DNA of 64,000 nucleotides from Prevotella sp. (lineage in GTDB: Bacteria; Bacteroidota; Bacteroidia; Bacteroidales; Bacteroidaceae): positions 186,001 to 250,000 of the forward strand of contig JAFYZT010000036.1 of NCBI GenBank assembly GCA_017548605.1, given 5' to 3'. Of this stretch, positions 17,816-26,166 are shown in pieces. Under the pieces are notes generated by a model that worked only from the letters and a program-made list of their open reading frames with translations, was not told where the DNA came from and did not search any database. Both the position numbers and the translations under genes were made by a program. Positions within the stretch are counted from its first letter, which is position 1. Each line of letters opens with the position of its first letter.

Positions 17816-18846
17816 GGTTGCAACTTTTTTTCTAATGAAGGTGAATACCACACGACATAACTGCCATCAGGAGCGGCACTGATCAGATACGCCTCTAACT
17901 CGTTGTGCTCGGACAGCAACTCCTTGGCACGGTCTGCACCAAGAACCATGAAGGCGGTTGCCCATGCATCGGCTGTGGCGCAGTCGCGGGCAATAACGGT
18001 GGCGGACAACAGATTATGGTCTACTGGATAGCCGGTCTTCGGGTTGATAGTATGGGCATATTTTTTGCCACCCTTATAATAGAAATTGCGGTAGTTGCCA
18101 CTGGTGGCAAGAGCCCGATTAGTGAGACTCAGGATGGCTTGCTGCTCAGTATTTACAAGCAAAGTGTCATCGACGGGCTTACTCACACCGATTCGCCATG
18201 ATTGACCACGGTCGTTCTGACCGCGGACGACAATCTCACCGCCTATCTCAATCATGAAATTCTCCACGTCGTGGTTTCGCAACAGACGGGCCACAATATC
18301 ACAACCGTAACCTTTGGCCACGGCACTGCAATCTAACATCACACGCGGGTCGGTCTTTGTAAGATGACCCTGACGGTTGATGCTCACCTTGTCGTAACCG
18401 ACAAGCTGCAACAGACTGTCGATAGTGTCGCGTTCGGGGTCGATACCTTGCTTGAAGCCAAAACCCCAGGCGTTGACCAAAGGAGCAACGGTGATGTCGA
18501 AAGCCCCTCCGGTAGCTTCAGAAACATGCTTCGACAATTCAAACACTTCACGGAACATTTCGTCTGTCTTCATATCGCTGTTATCGTTGATATGGCTGAT
18601 GACGGATTGTTTATTGAAGGGCGATAACGACAGGTCCACCTGATGCAGGGCTGCTTCTATCTCTTCCTTGAGGTTGTCGCTATGCTGATAGGTGATGTTG
18701 TATATGGTGCCGAACACCATGCCGCGGTCGTGATGGTATGGCATCGATGCATGTTGGCGTACTATCAAGATAGTACCGATGATGAGAACTAACAAAAAGG
18801 GAAGATGCCACCAGCGGCGTAGTCGGTTGTTGCTCGGTTCGCTCAT
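17812..18846 (-). CDS. apbE: FAD:protein FMN transferase (ApbE)
   Basis: 344 aa. One N-terminal membrane or lipid-type anchor (L-P-F-L-L-V-L-I-I-G-T-I-L-I, residues 14-28), then the ApbE domain: G-T-I-Y-N-I-T-Y, D-L-S-L-S-P-F-N, D-I-T-V-A-P-L-V-N-A-W-G-F-G, D-C-S-A-V-A-K-G-Y-G, I-E-I-G-G-E-I, and H-T-I-N-P-K-T-G-Y-P-V. It attaches FMN covalently to Ser/Thr in periplasmic or membrane proteins such as NqrB/C and RnfG. None of those targets is in the window. It is followed by a coupled Crp-type regulator. Confidence 0.93.
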   Translation of the reverse strand: MSEPSNNRLRRWWHLPFLLVLIIGTILIVRQHASMPYHHDRGMVFGTIYNITYQHSDNLKEEIEAALHQVDLSLSPFNKQSVISHINDNSDMKTDEMFREVFELSKHVSEATGGAFDITVAPLVNAWGFGFKQGIDPERDTIDSLLQLVGYDKVSINRQGHLTKTDPRVMLDCSAVAKGYGCDIVARLLRNHDVENFMIEIGGEIVVRGQNDRGQSWRIGVSKPVDDTLLVNTEQQAILSLTNRALATSGNYRNFYYKGGKKYAHTINPKTGYPVDHNLLSATVIARDCATADAWATAFMVLGADRAKELLSEHNELEAYLISAAPDGSYVVWYSPSLEKKLQP

Positions 18847-18852
18847 AACAGG

Positions 18853-19551
18853 TCAAATCTCAATAATCACATTGAAAGTACCGCCAAGATTGCTCTTGTC
18901 TTCACGACCATAACCAGGAACGTACCAACAGTTGTCCATCTCGGCGACACTGCATTTCAAACGACGGCGGTAACGGACGGACCACCCCAGACGGACAGGT
19001 CCCCAAATCTTGGCATCGACGCCAAATACGGCTTCTAACCAATGGTAGGTACACTTGACGTCATTGGCACCGTACGACACCTCATCGCCCCAGTAGGGGT
19101 CGGTGACAGGGGGGTGGCTCACGTCGAACTTAAAAGAACTGAATCCGTAACGGGCACCACCGTACAGACGGTAAATGTCGTGTTTGTTCTTCATCAGATT
19201 GAAATCAATACCCACACGGAAATAGGGTGCACGTGTCTCATAATGTACCTGAGTGGCTTCCTCGTCGTGGTTGGCCACGCCAACGCCCAACTCCAAGATG
19301 GGGAAATAACGGTCTTTCATGTTCACACGCAAGGCGGCTTCATATTGCCCGTAACTGCTCACGGCCTTTTGGATAACGCCTACAAGATCGAATGACACCG
19401 ACAGACCCTGGAACCATTTCGTAGAGTCAACGGTTTCTTCTTCCAACACTTTCTTGCGGTGCTGGGCCTCCACAGGCTGCGACACAAATAGCAGGCCAAG
19501 GCTAATCGCCACTATGGAAATAAAGATAGATGTTGGTCTTCGTGGTGTCAT
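18853..19551 (-). CDS. DUF6048 family outer-membrane-type protein
   Basis: 232 aa with a signal peptide (basic start, L-G-L-L-F-V-S-Q-P-V-E-A-Q). The mature part is rich in aromatic/glycine beta strands (Y-R-L-Y-G-G-A-R-Y-G-F-S-S-F, W-S-V-R-Y-R-R-R) as in small beta-barrel proteins, and ends in alternating hydrophobic residues with terminal I-I-E-I. It matches the Bacteroidota family DUF6048, which travels with DUF6452. Function unknown. Its start overlaps the end of the DUF6452 gene by 50 bp. Confidence 0.78.
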   Translation of the reverse strand: MTPRRPTSIFISIVAISLGLLFVSQPVEAQHRKKVLEEETVDSTKWFQGLSVSFDLVGVIQKAVSSYGQYEAALRVNMKDRYFPILELGVGVANHDEEATQVHYETRAPYFRVGIDFNLMKNKHDIYRLYGGARYGFSSFKFDVSHPPVTDPYWGDEVSYGANDVKCTYHWLEAVFGVDAKIWGPVRLGWSVRYRRRLKCSVAEMDNCWYVPGYGREDKSNLGGTFNVIIEI

Positions 19552-19975
19552 AATTGACTGTGGGTTGGGCTATGCTGACAGAGTCAAGCATGTGATGGGT
19601 ACAACGCAATGTAGTCAACTGGTGGAAAAAAGTGGGACTGCAGTCCACAGACTCAAAATGGGGTTCGTTGGTCTTGCTCACATAGAGGGTGTCGAGAAAC
19701 ATGGAGTCTATAGTGTCTGTAAAACAGAATACCAAGGCGTCTGTATCATGGTCGTAACTCATAGGTAGTGTGAACGTGCTGGCCGAGGTCTGTCTGTTCA
19801 GTACAGTGTCTTTGCCGTTGTTGAGAATGGCCCACACGGTCAGGGTGTCGGTACTGCCTAACGACGATACCTTGCCGCCTAATGTGTACACCGCGGCCAC
19901 CGAGTTCAAAGGACAGTCAATCGATGAACAGGCAAAGAGAAACGGCAGAAGCAACACGACGACTATTTTTCGCAT
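19502..19975 (-). CDS. DUF6452 family lipoprotein
   Basis: 157 aa. Lipoprotein signal ending in F-L-F-A-C at residue 16. The mature part is a short beta protein with conserved Cys residues (D-C-P-L-N-S near the start, V-D-C-S-P-T and L-R-C-T-H-H later). It is the partner of DUF6048 in Bacteroidota gene order. It overlaps the GT2 gene upstream by 13 bp and DUF6048 downstream by 50 bp, so the three are one transcription unit. Function unknown. Confidence 0.78.
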   Translation of the reverse strand: MRKIVVVLLLPFLFACSSIDCPLNSVAAVYTLGGKVSSLGSTDTLTVWAILNNGKDTVLNRQTSASTFTLPMSYDHDTDALVFCFTDTIDSMFLDTLYVSKTNEPHFESVDCSPTFFHQLTTLRCTHHMLDSVSIAQPTVNYDTTKTNIYLYFHSGD

Positions 19976-20937
19976 CGGATGGCCTCCTCTATCTGATAAT
20001 CATTGCGGTTGGAAGAGGAACGGCTGATAAGGTCGCCTAAAAATCCGGCTAAAAATAGCTGAGTGCCGATAATCATCATTGTCAAAGCTAAATAGAAAAA
20101 GGGCGATGAGGTTATCAGACGCTGAGGTACATGGTTGGCTAAGGCTATCAATTTGTCGACACCAAGAATGACAACGGCAATGAGACCGATGAAAAACATG
20201 ATGCTTCCCAAAAATCCGAACACATGCATGGGCTTCCGACCGAATGTACTTAGGAACCAGAGAGTAATCAAGTCCAAATAGCCGTTGATGAAACGGTTCA
20301 AGCCGAACTTTGACTTGCCGTATTTACGGGCCTGGTGCTGCACCACCTTCTCGCCAATCTTATCAAAACCAGCATTCTTGGCAAGATAGGGGATATAACG
20401 GTGCATCTCTCCATAGACCTCGATGTTCTTCACCACGTCTTTGCAGTAGGCCTTCAAACCGCAGTTGAAATCATGTAGGTTCTTAATGCCGCTCACCTTA
20501 CGCGCAGTCCAGTTGAACAGCTTTGTAGGAATGGTCTTCGACAAGGGGTCGTAGCGCTTTTGCTTGTAGCCTGAAACCAAATCAAAGCCGTCCTCAGTAA
20601 TCATACGGTATAACTCGGGAATTTCGTCGGGAGAGTCCTGCAAATCGGCATCCATGGTGATGACTACATCGCCCTTCGATTCCTTGAAACCACAAAATAG
20701 GGCGGGACTCTTACCATAGTTCCTGCGAAACTTAATGCCGCGTACTTCAGGGTGCTCTTCGGACAAACGTTGAATAACGTCCCATGAATGGTCGGTGCTG
20801 CCGTCGTTCACGAAAAGCACTTCAAAACTGAAATGATGCTCGTCCATTACTCGTTCTATCCAGGCATACAACTCGGGCAACGACTCTTCTTCGTTGTATA
20901 GGGGAACAACTACGGATATGTCTATTTTTTCTTGCAT
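19963..20937 (-). CDS. Family 2 glycosyltransferase, polyisoprenyl-phosphate sugar transferase type
   Basis: 324 aa. GT2 domain first: V-V-P-L-Y-N-E-E-E-S-L-P near residue 10, N-D-G-S-T-D near 45, and D-A-D-L-Q-D-S-P near 95 (the metal-binding DxD). Two C-terminal transmembrane helices (about 230-260 and 270-300). This is the layout of DPM1-like/ArnC-like enzymes that move a sugar from a nucleotide donor to undecaprenyl phosphate at the inner membrane for envelope glycans. The sugar is not predictable. Start ATG 20935-20937. Confidence 0.9.
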   Translation of the reverse strand: MQEKIDISVVVPLYNEEESLPELYAWIERVMDEHHFSFEVLFVNDGSTDHSWDVIQRLSEEHPEVRGIKFRRNYGKSPALFCGFKESKGDVVITMDADLQDSPDEIPELYRMITEDGFDLVSGYKQKRYDPLSKTIPTKLFNWTARKVSGIKNLHDFNCGLKAYCKDVVKNIEVYGEMHRYIPYLAKNAGFDKIGEKVVQHQARKYGKSKFGLNRFINGYLDLITLWFLSTFGRKPMHVFGFLGSIMFFIGLIAVVILGVDKLIALANHVPQRLITSSPFFYLALTMMIIGTQLFLAGFLGDLISRSSSNRNDYQIEEAIRCEK

Positions 20938-20978
20938 GGGTATGATGTTTCTTTTTTGTTGACAATATTGAATCCGTT

Positions 20979-21536
20979 CTATTGTTGATAGGGCGGCGGG
21001 GTAGGGGCGGGACGACGCTTGGCCAAGGCGATGAGGGCACTGGCTATGGCACCAAGAAACACACTGTTTAAAATGGTTTGCAATGCTATGTCAATAGGAC
21101 GAACATTTTTCCATACGTCGATGGAGGCTTGTATCAATGATTCACTGTAACCTAACCGGCGGGCATAGGAACTTATCTCGGGCGACGAGAGCAACAGGTT
21201 GAACTGGTCGGCCACAAAACCGTGGTCGAAAAAGTGAAAATATGCAGCTACACCTACCGCCAAAAGGATGGAAGCGTAAAAAAATACATATAACGAATAG
21301 CCAAAGGCTCGACGGAAAGAGATGAATCCTTCCAATACCTGGTCGCGGAAACGCCCCACACGCATAGCAATGAGAAACGGGGTCATCAAGACAATAATCA
21401 TACACAACATACCACAGATGGGATAACGGAACATGCCAACGAAACAGGCAAAACCCAACAACCACAACACACCGACTACAACACCGTCGATGCGTGCGAA
21501 CGCTTTCATCTGGATATATGCTTCCGAAAATGTCAT
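20979..21536 (-). CDS. DUF4199 family membrane protein
   Basis: 185 aa with four hydrophobic helices (about residues 18-35, 38-57, 72-98 and 150-170) and a Pro-rich C-terminal tail (A-P-T-P-P-P-Y). The arrangement fits DUF4199, a Bacteroidota membrane family often beside a GT2 gene. Role unknown. It lies 41 bp upstream of the GT2 gene in the same direction. Confidence 0.78.
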   Translation of the reverse strand: MTFSEAYIQMKAFARIDGVVVGVLWLLGFACFVGMFRYPICGMLCMIIVLMTPFLIAMRVGRFRDQVLEGFISFRRAFGYSLYVFFYASILLAVGVAAYFHFFDHGFVADQFNLLLSSPEISSYARRLGYSESLIQASIDVWKNVRPIDIALQTILNSVFLGAIASALIALAKRRPAPTPPPYQQ

Positions 21537-21678
21537 GAATATGCAGTTTCAACCTGCAAAAATACATATTTTCCAGTAAATAAACACACAAATGTCGTAT
21601 TTTCGACTGCTTTCACTCGCTTTCCACGTCATTTTTTATATTTTAATTTTTTAATTTTCAATTTTTTAATTTTTTTAG

Positions 21679-21686
21679 TATTTTTG
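21679..21686 (+). promoter_or_regulatory. -7 box of the RNase P RNA promoter
   Basis: TATTTTTG matches TAnnTTTG and is 7 bp before the predicted RNA start. The upstream stretch is so T-rich that no -33 TTG stands out. Confidence 0.55.
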
Positions 21687-21692
21687 CAAACG

Positions 21693-22058
21693 GATAGCAG
21701 CGCCGCGGCTTGCCGCTGGCTCCACTATGGGGCGAGAGGAAAGTCCGGGCAGTCAGGGCACCCCACTTCCGAAAATAGAAGCTATTGGTGACAGTAGGTG
21801 ACGGCAGAAGAAAATAACCGCCCTCTTCGGAGGGTAAGGGTGAGAAGGTGGTGTAAGAGACCACCAGGCGATGGGTGATCATCGCGCTGTGCCGGCTGGG
21901 GACTGCAAATTCAAGTATACCGTCGTCTGAGGGAAGCCCGCCCGACTAATTCCGACGGAGGGTAGAACGCTCGAGCCCGAGGGTGACTTTGGGCCTAGAT
22001 AAATGGCAGGCAGCACAGCAATGTGTTACAGAACCCGGCTTATAGCGGCACTGCTTCC
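21693..22058 (+). ncRNA. rnpB: RNase P RNA (bacterial class A)
   Basis: The universal core is present: GAGGAAAGTCCGGGC at 21736-21750 and the matching 3' segment ACAGAACCCGGCTTA at 22028-22042. The ends pair as helix P1: AGCAG-C-GCCGC (21696-21706) with GCGGC-A-CTGCT (22045-22055). The middle holds the GGTAAGGGTGA-type segment and a GTGTAAGAGACCACCAGG loop as expected. It is the catalytic RNA that matures tRNA 5' ends. Boundaries are set from P1 and are good to a few bases. A T-run follows P1. The yihY gene starts about 20 bp downstream. Confidence 0.95.
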
Positions 22059-22080
22059 CTTTTTTCGTAACATCATTTCT

Positions 22081-23394
22081 ATGGGCTTCTTCAAGAAAAT
22101 AAGTGATTTCTTCGGAAAAGACCTGTGGCAAATCAATACGGATGAGTTGCCGTGGTGTAAACGCGCTTTGGTCAATGCGGCCAAGGTGATTATACTTACG
22201 ACCAAGGCGTTCATCGCTAAAAAGCATATTCGTACGGCGGCGGCACTCACTTATTCCACGCTGCTGGCCATAGTGCCCATAGCAGCAGTGGTTTTTGCCG
22301 TGGCCCGCGGATTCGATTATAGCAAATACATCGAGGAGTGGTTCAAGGATGCCCTTGCCTCGCAACCCCAGGTGGCTGACGCCATCATCGGTTTCGTCAA
22401 TTCATACCTCGTACACGCTCGTAGCGGCATTATCCTTGGTGTGGGTCTTATCTTTATGCTTTGGACGGTCATCATGTTGACCTCAAACATCGAGGAGGCA
22501 TTCAACGATATATGGCTCGTCAAGAAAACAAGGCCATGGTCAAGGACTATCATCGACTATACGGCTGTGTTCTTTCTCCTGCCCGTTGTCATTCTCGTCA
22601 CATCTGGCGTGTCTATTGTCTTTGCCACCATCTCTGATCGACTGAAAGAAGTGCTTCTCGTAGCACCAATCATGAAATTCCTGGTGGCCTTGGTGCCGTA
22701 TGTAATTTGGTCATTGGTGTTCATGGGGTTGTATGTCTATATGCCCAACACGAAAGTAAAATGGACGAAAGCGGTCATCCCCGGCATTATAGCGGGTGTA
22801 GCCATGCAACTCCTCCAACTCTTCTACATTCATTCACAAATTTGGGTGTCAAGCTACAACGCCATATACGGTTCTTTCGCAGCACTGCCGCTCTTTATGC
22901 TTTGGCTCCAGATATCATGGACTATATGCCTCTTCGGGGCAGAGATGTGCTACGTCAGCCAAAACCTGAAGGACAACATTTTCGACCATGATACAAGCCA
23001 GATAAGCCATCAGAACCAAACCCTCATGGCTGCCATGCTCCTCAGCGTTATCTGCAAAAGACATTATAAGGGACAAAGTGCATTCACGGCAAGGCAACTA
23101 CAGCAAACATCGGGATTGCCCTTGCAGGTGACTCTTGAATTGCTTGAACGGATGAAAAAAGCAGGCATCATCAACTGCAGGGGTGGTGCCAAAGGCGAAA
23201 ACGCCATCTACCAACCATCCATGGGAACAAACAACATCTCATTGGGATTACTGGTCGACAAACTGGAACGACAAGGGGAATGGAAACCAAAACTCAACAC
23301 ATCGGATTTCGACAGCAAACTTTGGAGAAAAATATTCAAAATAAGAAAAGACTACACCAAAGACCTACACGCCATCCTCATCCGCGACCTTTAG
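22081..23394 (+). CDS. YihY/BrkB family membrane protein (UPF0761)
   Basis: 437 aa from ATG 22081; the same frame is open from 22003 but that part is rnpB, so it is excluded. About six transmembrane helices lie between residues ~45 and 290, with the family signature A-A-A-L-T-Y-S-T-L-L-A-I-V-P near residue 52 and N-A-I-Y-G-S-F-A-A-L-P-L-F-M-L-W-L around 265. The C-terminal ~120 aa form a soluble winged-helix-like domain (Q-L-Q-Q-T-S-G-L-P-L-Q-V-T-L-E-L-L-E-R). The role of the family is not settled. It may be read through from rnpB. Confidence 0.88.
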   Translation: MGFFKKISDFFGKDLWQINTDELPWCKRALVNAAKVIILTTKAFIAKKHIRTAAALTYSTLLAIVPIAAVVFAVARGFDYSKYIEEWFKDALASQPQVADAIIGFVNSYLVHARSGIILGVGLIFMLWTVIMLTSNIEEAFNDIWLVKKTRPWSRTIIDYTAVFFLLPVVILVTSGVSIVFATISDRLKEVLLVAPIMKFLVALVPYVIWSLVFMGLYVYMPNTKVKWTKAVIPGIIAGVAMQLLQLFYIHSQIWVSSYNAIYGSFAALPLFMLWLQISWTICLFGAEMCYVSQNLKDNIFDHDTSQISHQNQTLMAAMLLSVICKRHYKGQSAFTARQLQQTSGLPLQVTLELLERMKKAGIINCRGGAKGENAIYQPSMGTNNISLGLLVDKLERQGEWKPKLNTSDFDSKLWRKIFKIRKDYTKDLHAILIRDL

Positions 23395-23414
23395 CCATTC
23401 CTCCTTCTCCGTAA

Positions 23415-23433
23415 GCAGCGGTTTTACCGCTGC
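23415..23433 (+). terminator. Hairpin after the yihY stop
   Basis: GCAGCGGT-TTT-ACCGCTGC, a perfect 8-bp stem 20 bp after the stop codon. It lacks a clear T-run, so it may be only a partial terminator or an RNA-stabilising stem. Confidence 0.45.
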
Positions 23434-23478
23434 ATCCCTCATCTTTACCCTTTCCATTTCCCAAAGAACCCTCTTTTC

Positions 23479-23572
23479 CCCCTCCTTTTCCAAAGCAAGC
23501 AAAGTAATTCCCCTCCTTTTCCAAAGCAAGCAAACTAATTCCCCTCCTTTTGTAAAGGAGGGGCAGGGGTGG
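23479..23572. repeat. Two 31-bp direct repeats plus dispersed GC-hairpin repeat, copy C
   Basis: Units 23479-23509 and 23510-23540 differ at one base; each starts with CCCCTCCTTTT and ends with TAATT. They are followed by CCCCTCCTTT-TGT-AAAGGAGGGG (23541-23563), a perfect 10-bp stem, and then CAGGGGTGG. The left arm of the hairpin is the start of a third direct-repeat unit, which suggests the array grew from a hairpin element. Confidence 0.8.
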
Positions 23573-23599
23573 TTTGAAAAAATACTGTCCTAACCGCTT

Positions 23600-24019
23600 T
23601 CAACGTTCAACGTTCAACGTTCCACGTTCAACGTCCTTCTTCAGCACCGCTTCCACAAACCTGCCGGCTCCCGACTCCCGCAACGCCCGCTCATGCCGTT
23701 TTTTACGCCAATTCTGAAACAGGTAAAAGCACAGGCATAACAAAGCACCAATGGCCAGACCAATAAAAAGGTATTTTTCATCGCCGGGAAACATCGAAAA
23801 CACGACCACGGGCATAATCAGAATCAAACCATAAATCGTATAGGTCTTTTTTGCTGCCTCCATAGGATCACCTACTATTTTCTGGTCGAAAAAATAGTCG
23901 TTCAGTGTCTCTTCGTCGATATCGAAATCAGACAACTGGGGAAAACCCGGTTCATCGCCATGTTCTTTCATCAACGTTTTCACACGCTCTTCCAATTCCT
24001 CAATGTTCTTGTCTACCAT
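23600..24019 (-). CDS. Small membrane protein of unknown function
   Basis: 139 aa. The N-terminal ~65 residues are acidic and soluble (E-E-L-E-E-R-V-K-T-L-M-K-E-H-G), followed by two transmembrane helices (about 66-82 and 86-105) separated by a short loop (M-F-P-G-D-E-K-Y). The tail is basic. The last ten residues (D-V-E-R-G-T-L-N-V-E-R) are read from the heptamer repeat at 23601-23635, so the ancestral C-terminus was probably at K-K-D or before. I do not recognise a family. Confidence 0.55.
   Translation of the reverse strand: MVDKNIEELEERVKTLMKEHGDEPGFPQLSDFDIDEETLNDYFFDQKIVGDPMEAAKKTYTIYGLILIMPVVVFSMFPGDEKYLFIGLAIGALLCLCFYLFQNWRKKRHERALRESGAGRFVEAVLKKDVERGTLNVER
23601..23635. repeat. Five tandem heptamers (CAACGTT)
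   Basis: CAACGTT x3, CCACGTT, CAACGTC. The array overlaps the 3' end of the minus-strand membrane-protein gene and supplies its stop codon. Length change here would alter the protein's C-terminus. Confidence 0.8.
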
Positions 24020-24104
24020 AAATATAGCTATGAATTTATACCGTTTGAAATACCACCTTTCATTTGCAAAGATACACCAAAAGTTGTTAACCCCAAAATA
24101 TTTT

Positions 24105-24135
24105 TTTGGAGTTTTCAGATTAATTCGTATCTTTG
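24105..24135 (+). promoter_or_regulatory. Promoter of the DUF1232 gene
   Basis: TTTG (24105-24108), 19 bases, TATCTTTG (24128-24135): an exact Bacteroidota promoter. The leader to the ATG at 24168 is about 25 nt. Confidence 0.75.
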
Positions 24136-24167
24136 CCGAAAATTTGTACTAACGAAGTATCTTGGGT

Positions 24168-24596
24168 ATGGAACTTCCCGATTTTATGTCTTATTCGAAC
24201 AAATTCTCAAAAAAAGGATTTGTCGAGAAAATATCACGCATAGCAAAAAGAGCAGGGGCGAAATTGGTATATTCCGCTTTGATTCTTTATTATACACTCC
24301 AAAGCAAAAAGATTCCTGTCAAAGATAAGGCTATCATTATAGGTGCGCTGGGCTATCTCATTTCACCGCTTGACGCCATACCCGATGCCATACCCATTGT
24401 CGGACTGGGCGACGACATGGCTGTGCTGGCTTTTGTACTCAAGAAAGTATGGGATCAGGTCTCCGACGAGGTGAAGGACAAAGCCAGAAAAAAACTCAAC
24501 AACTGGTTCGATGAAGACGAAATGGCAGAAATCGAAGATATGCTCGACAAAACGCCCTCCCCGGAAGACAATCCTCAAAGCCCTGAAGTTTCCTAA
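24168..24596 (+). CDS. YkvA/DUF1232 family protein
   Basis: 142 aa from ATG 24168 (an in-frame TTG two codons upstream is less likely). The DUF1232 core is clear: I-P-V-K-D-K-A-I-I-I-G-A-L-G-Y-L-I-S-P-L-D, then D-A-I-P-D-A-I-P-I-V-G-L-G-D-D-M-A-V-L. The D-x-I-P-D pattern is the family's hallmark. One or two membrane-associating helices; C-terminal tail Pro/Glu-rich. Physiological role is not established. Confidence 0.88.
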   Translation: MELPDFMSYSNKFSKKGFVEKISRIAKRAGAKLVYSALILYYTLQSKKIPVKDKAIIIGALGYLISPLDAIPDAIPIVGLGDDMAVLAFVLKKVWDQVSDEVKDKARKKLNNWFDEDEMAEIEDMLDKTPSPEDNPQSPEVS

Positions 24597-24618
24597 AAAA
24601 CCTAGGCAAGGGTAACCT

Positions 24619-25842
24619 CTATTTTTTATACTTCTTCAGCAACTTGTCTATAGCCTTGTCCAAAGTCTCGGTAGGCTCAATAATGTTGTAGCCCTCCCAG
24701 AACTTGGTGTCGAGGAAATAATCCACCTTGTCATAAAAAGCATCATGCGAGTCGAACGAGTCGCGACCGCGTATTGACTCTATACCCTCTTCTTGGCGGT
24801 CGGTAACCACCATCTCGCAAGTAACAGAAAAATTCGTGGCCAATAATCTGCGCTTCCAGTCGCAATTGAAACGATAGGTGCAGCGCAGATAATTGATATG
24901 CGTCTTGCTGCCGTCTTGCTTGTAGTCAATAAGGATGGAAAATTCTTTCGGCTTGAAACGTACACCCTGAGGCTTCTTTCTTAACATATAACTGGTGGCA
25001 CGGGCCGCATCGCTCATGTCCAAAGACAATTCCGCACGACTGATTGACAGGTTTCTCCGGTCAATAAATAACTTGCCGTTAAACAAAGCCCATGGGGTCC
25101 AGACGCGCGGCGACAGCCTCACCACATACTGCACACGGTCATCAATCACCTCGAAACCGTCCATCTTAAATTCGTAATTGGCGAGGTCTTCCTCGTTCAA
25201 CAGGAAGTCGGTGTTCTTCACAAGGTCGAAATACAACGGCATCACCGGACCGCCGGCCACCTTCACGCCTAACGTGTCGCTCTCCTTGGGACTAAGCAGA
25301 CGGCGGCCTTTCTTGATGGCTACCCTGTCATGCAGCATATCATGCCTGTACGAGGTCTTATACATATCGACCACTCCCTCGGCTACATAGATATAATGCT
25401 TCCGTTTCATGGCCGCCTCACGGTAGAAACACTTATACAATACTGGCTTGGTGCTGTAATTCTCTGGCACCTTGCTAAGGGCAAGATAGACTAGGTCGCG
25501 GGGATTCTCAGTCCACACAATCACCTCCTGCAATTCTAACGATGTGGGTTTCAAACGGATAGATAGGGGAGATGTCGAAGACGAGGTGATGGGATGACGA
25601 AGCCTCTCATATCCCAAATGGGATACAATGAGCGCGGATGGTGTCTGGTCCAATTTCAATGTGAAAAACCCCTCGTCGTTGGTAATGACAGACGTACGTT
25701 CTCCCTCAGCGCCAACAGTAGCTTGAGGGATAACGGCTCCCGTACGAGCATTCGTCACCTTCCCGCTGACGACGAACTTCTGACCCCAAACATTCAAACA
25801 GGTCAAAAGCAATAACATAACTATACTGCTCTTCTTCATCAT
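24619..25842 (-). CDS. CarboxypepD_reg-like exported protein
   Basis: 407 aa. Signal peptide (M-K-K-S-S, Leu-rich core, cleavage near V-W-G-Q). Residues ~25-105 are a carboxypeptidase-regulatory-like beta sandwich (V-S-G-K-V-T-N-A-R-T-G-A-V-I-P-Q-A-T-V then G-F-F-T-L-K-L ... V-S-H-L-G-Y-E), the same unit found at the N-terminus of SusC-like and DUF5686 proteins. The rest (Y-L-A-L-S-K-V-P-E-N-Y ... C-F-Y-R-E) is DUF5686-like without the C-terminal barrel. Likely periplasmic or outer-membrane associated; function unknown. Confidence 0.8.
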   Translation of the reverse strand: MMKKSSIVMLLLLTCLNVWGQKFVVSGKVTNARTGAVIPQATVGAEGERTSVITNDEGFFTLKLDQTPSALIVSHLGYERLRHPITSSSTSPLSIRLKPTSLELQEVIVWTENPRDLVYLALSKVPENYSTKPVLYKCFYREAAMKRKHYIYVAEGVVDMYKTSYRHDMLHDRVAIKKGRRLLSPKESDTLGVKVAGGPVMPLYFDLVKNTDFLLNEEDLANYEFKMDGFEVIDDRVQYVVRLSPRVWTPWALFNGKLFIDRRNLSISRAELSLDMSDAARATSYMLRKKPQGVRFKPKEFSILIDYKQDGSKTHINYLRCTYRFNCDWKRRLLATNFSVTCEMVVTDRQEEGIESIRGRDSFDSHDAFYDKVDYFLDTKFWEGYNIIEPTETLDKAIDKLLKKYKK

Positions 25843-26166
25843 GCCACTAATACTAATTACAACAAAACCAATGACAACAAAACCAATATCGTATAATATC
25901 TTTAATCGTCTCTCCCTTTTTTATCCATTTCTTCCTTATGAGGGAATAAGAGGGATAGGGCGGTTTGCAAACCTATACCACCTCGCTACAAAAATAGCGT
26001 TTTTCCCCCTTATCTCCAAATTTTCATACACTTTTCTCAAAAAAAGACTGCCGCACGTCACCCGTGCAGCAGTCCCTAATGTTTTTCGAAAGCCTTATTA
26101 TTGACTTCCTATTGCCTTTATACTTTTTTTACCTTTTTACTCTTTTACTTTTTTACCTTTTTACCT
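25843..26166. other. Gene-free stretch with pyrimidine-rich repeats
   Basis: No gene is visible. 25931-25963 looks like a worn copy of the dispersed GC-hairpin repeat (TTCCTTATGAGGGAA, then AGGGATAGGGCGG). 26118-26168, just beyond the gdhA stop, is a run of CTTTTTAC-like units; read in the gdhA direction it is purine-rich (GTAAAAAG units), not a T-run terminator. Confidence 0.5.

Noticed and set aside
21820-21840. CCCTCTTCGGAGGG hairpin looking like the dispersed repeat
   Set aside because: It lies within rnpB and is a normal helix of RNase P RNA.
22003-22080. Upstream extension of the yihY reading frame
   Set aside because: The stretch overlaps the 3' part of RNase P RNA, so the ATG at 22081 is the start.
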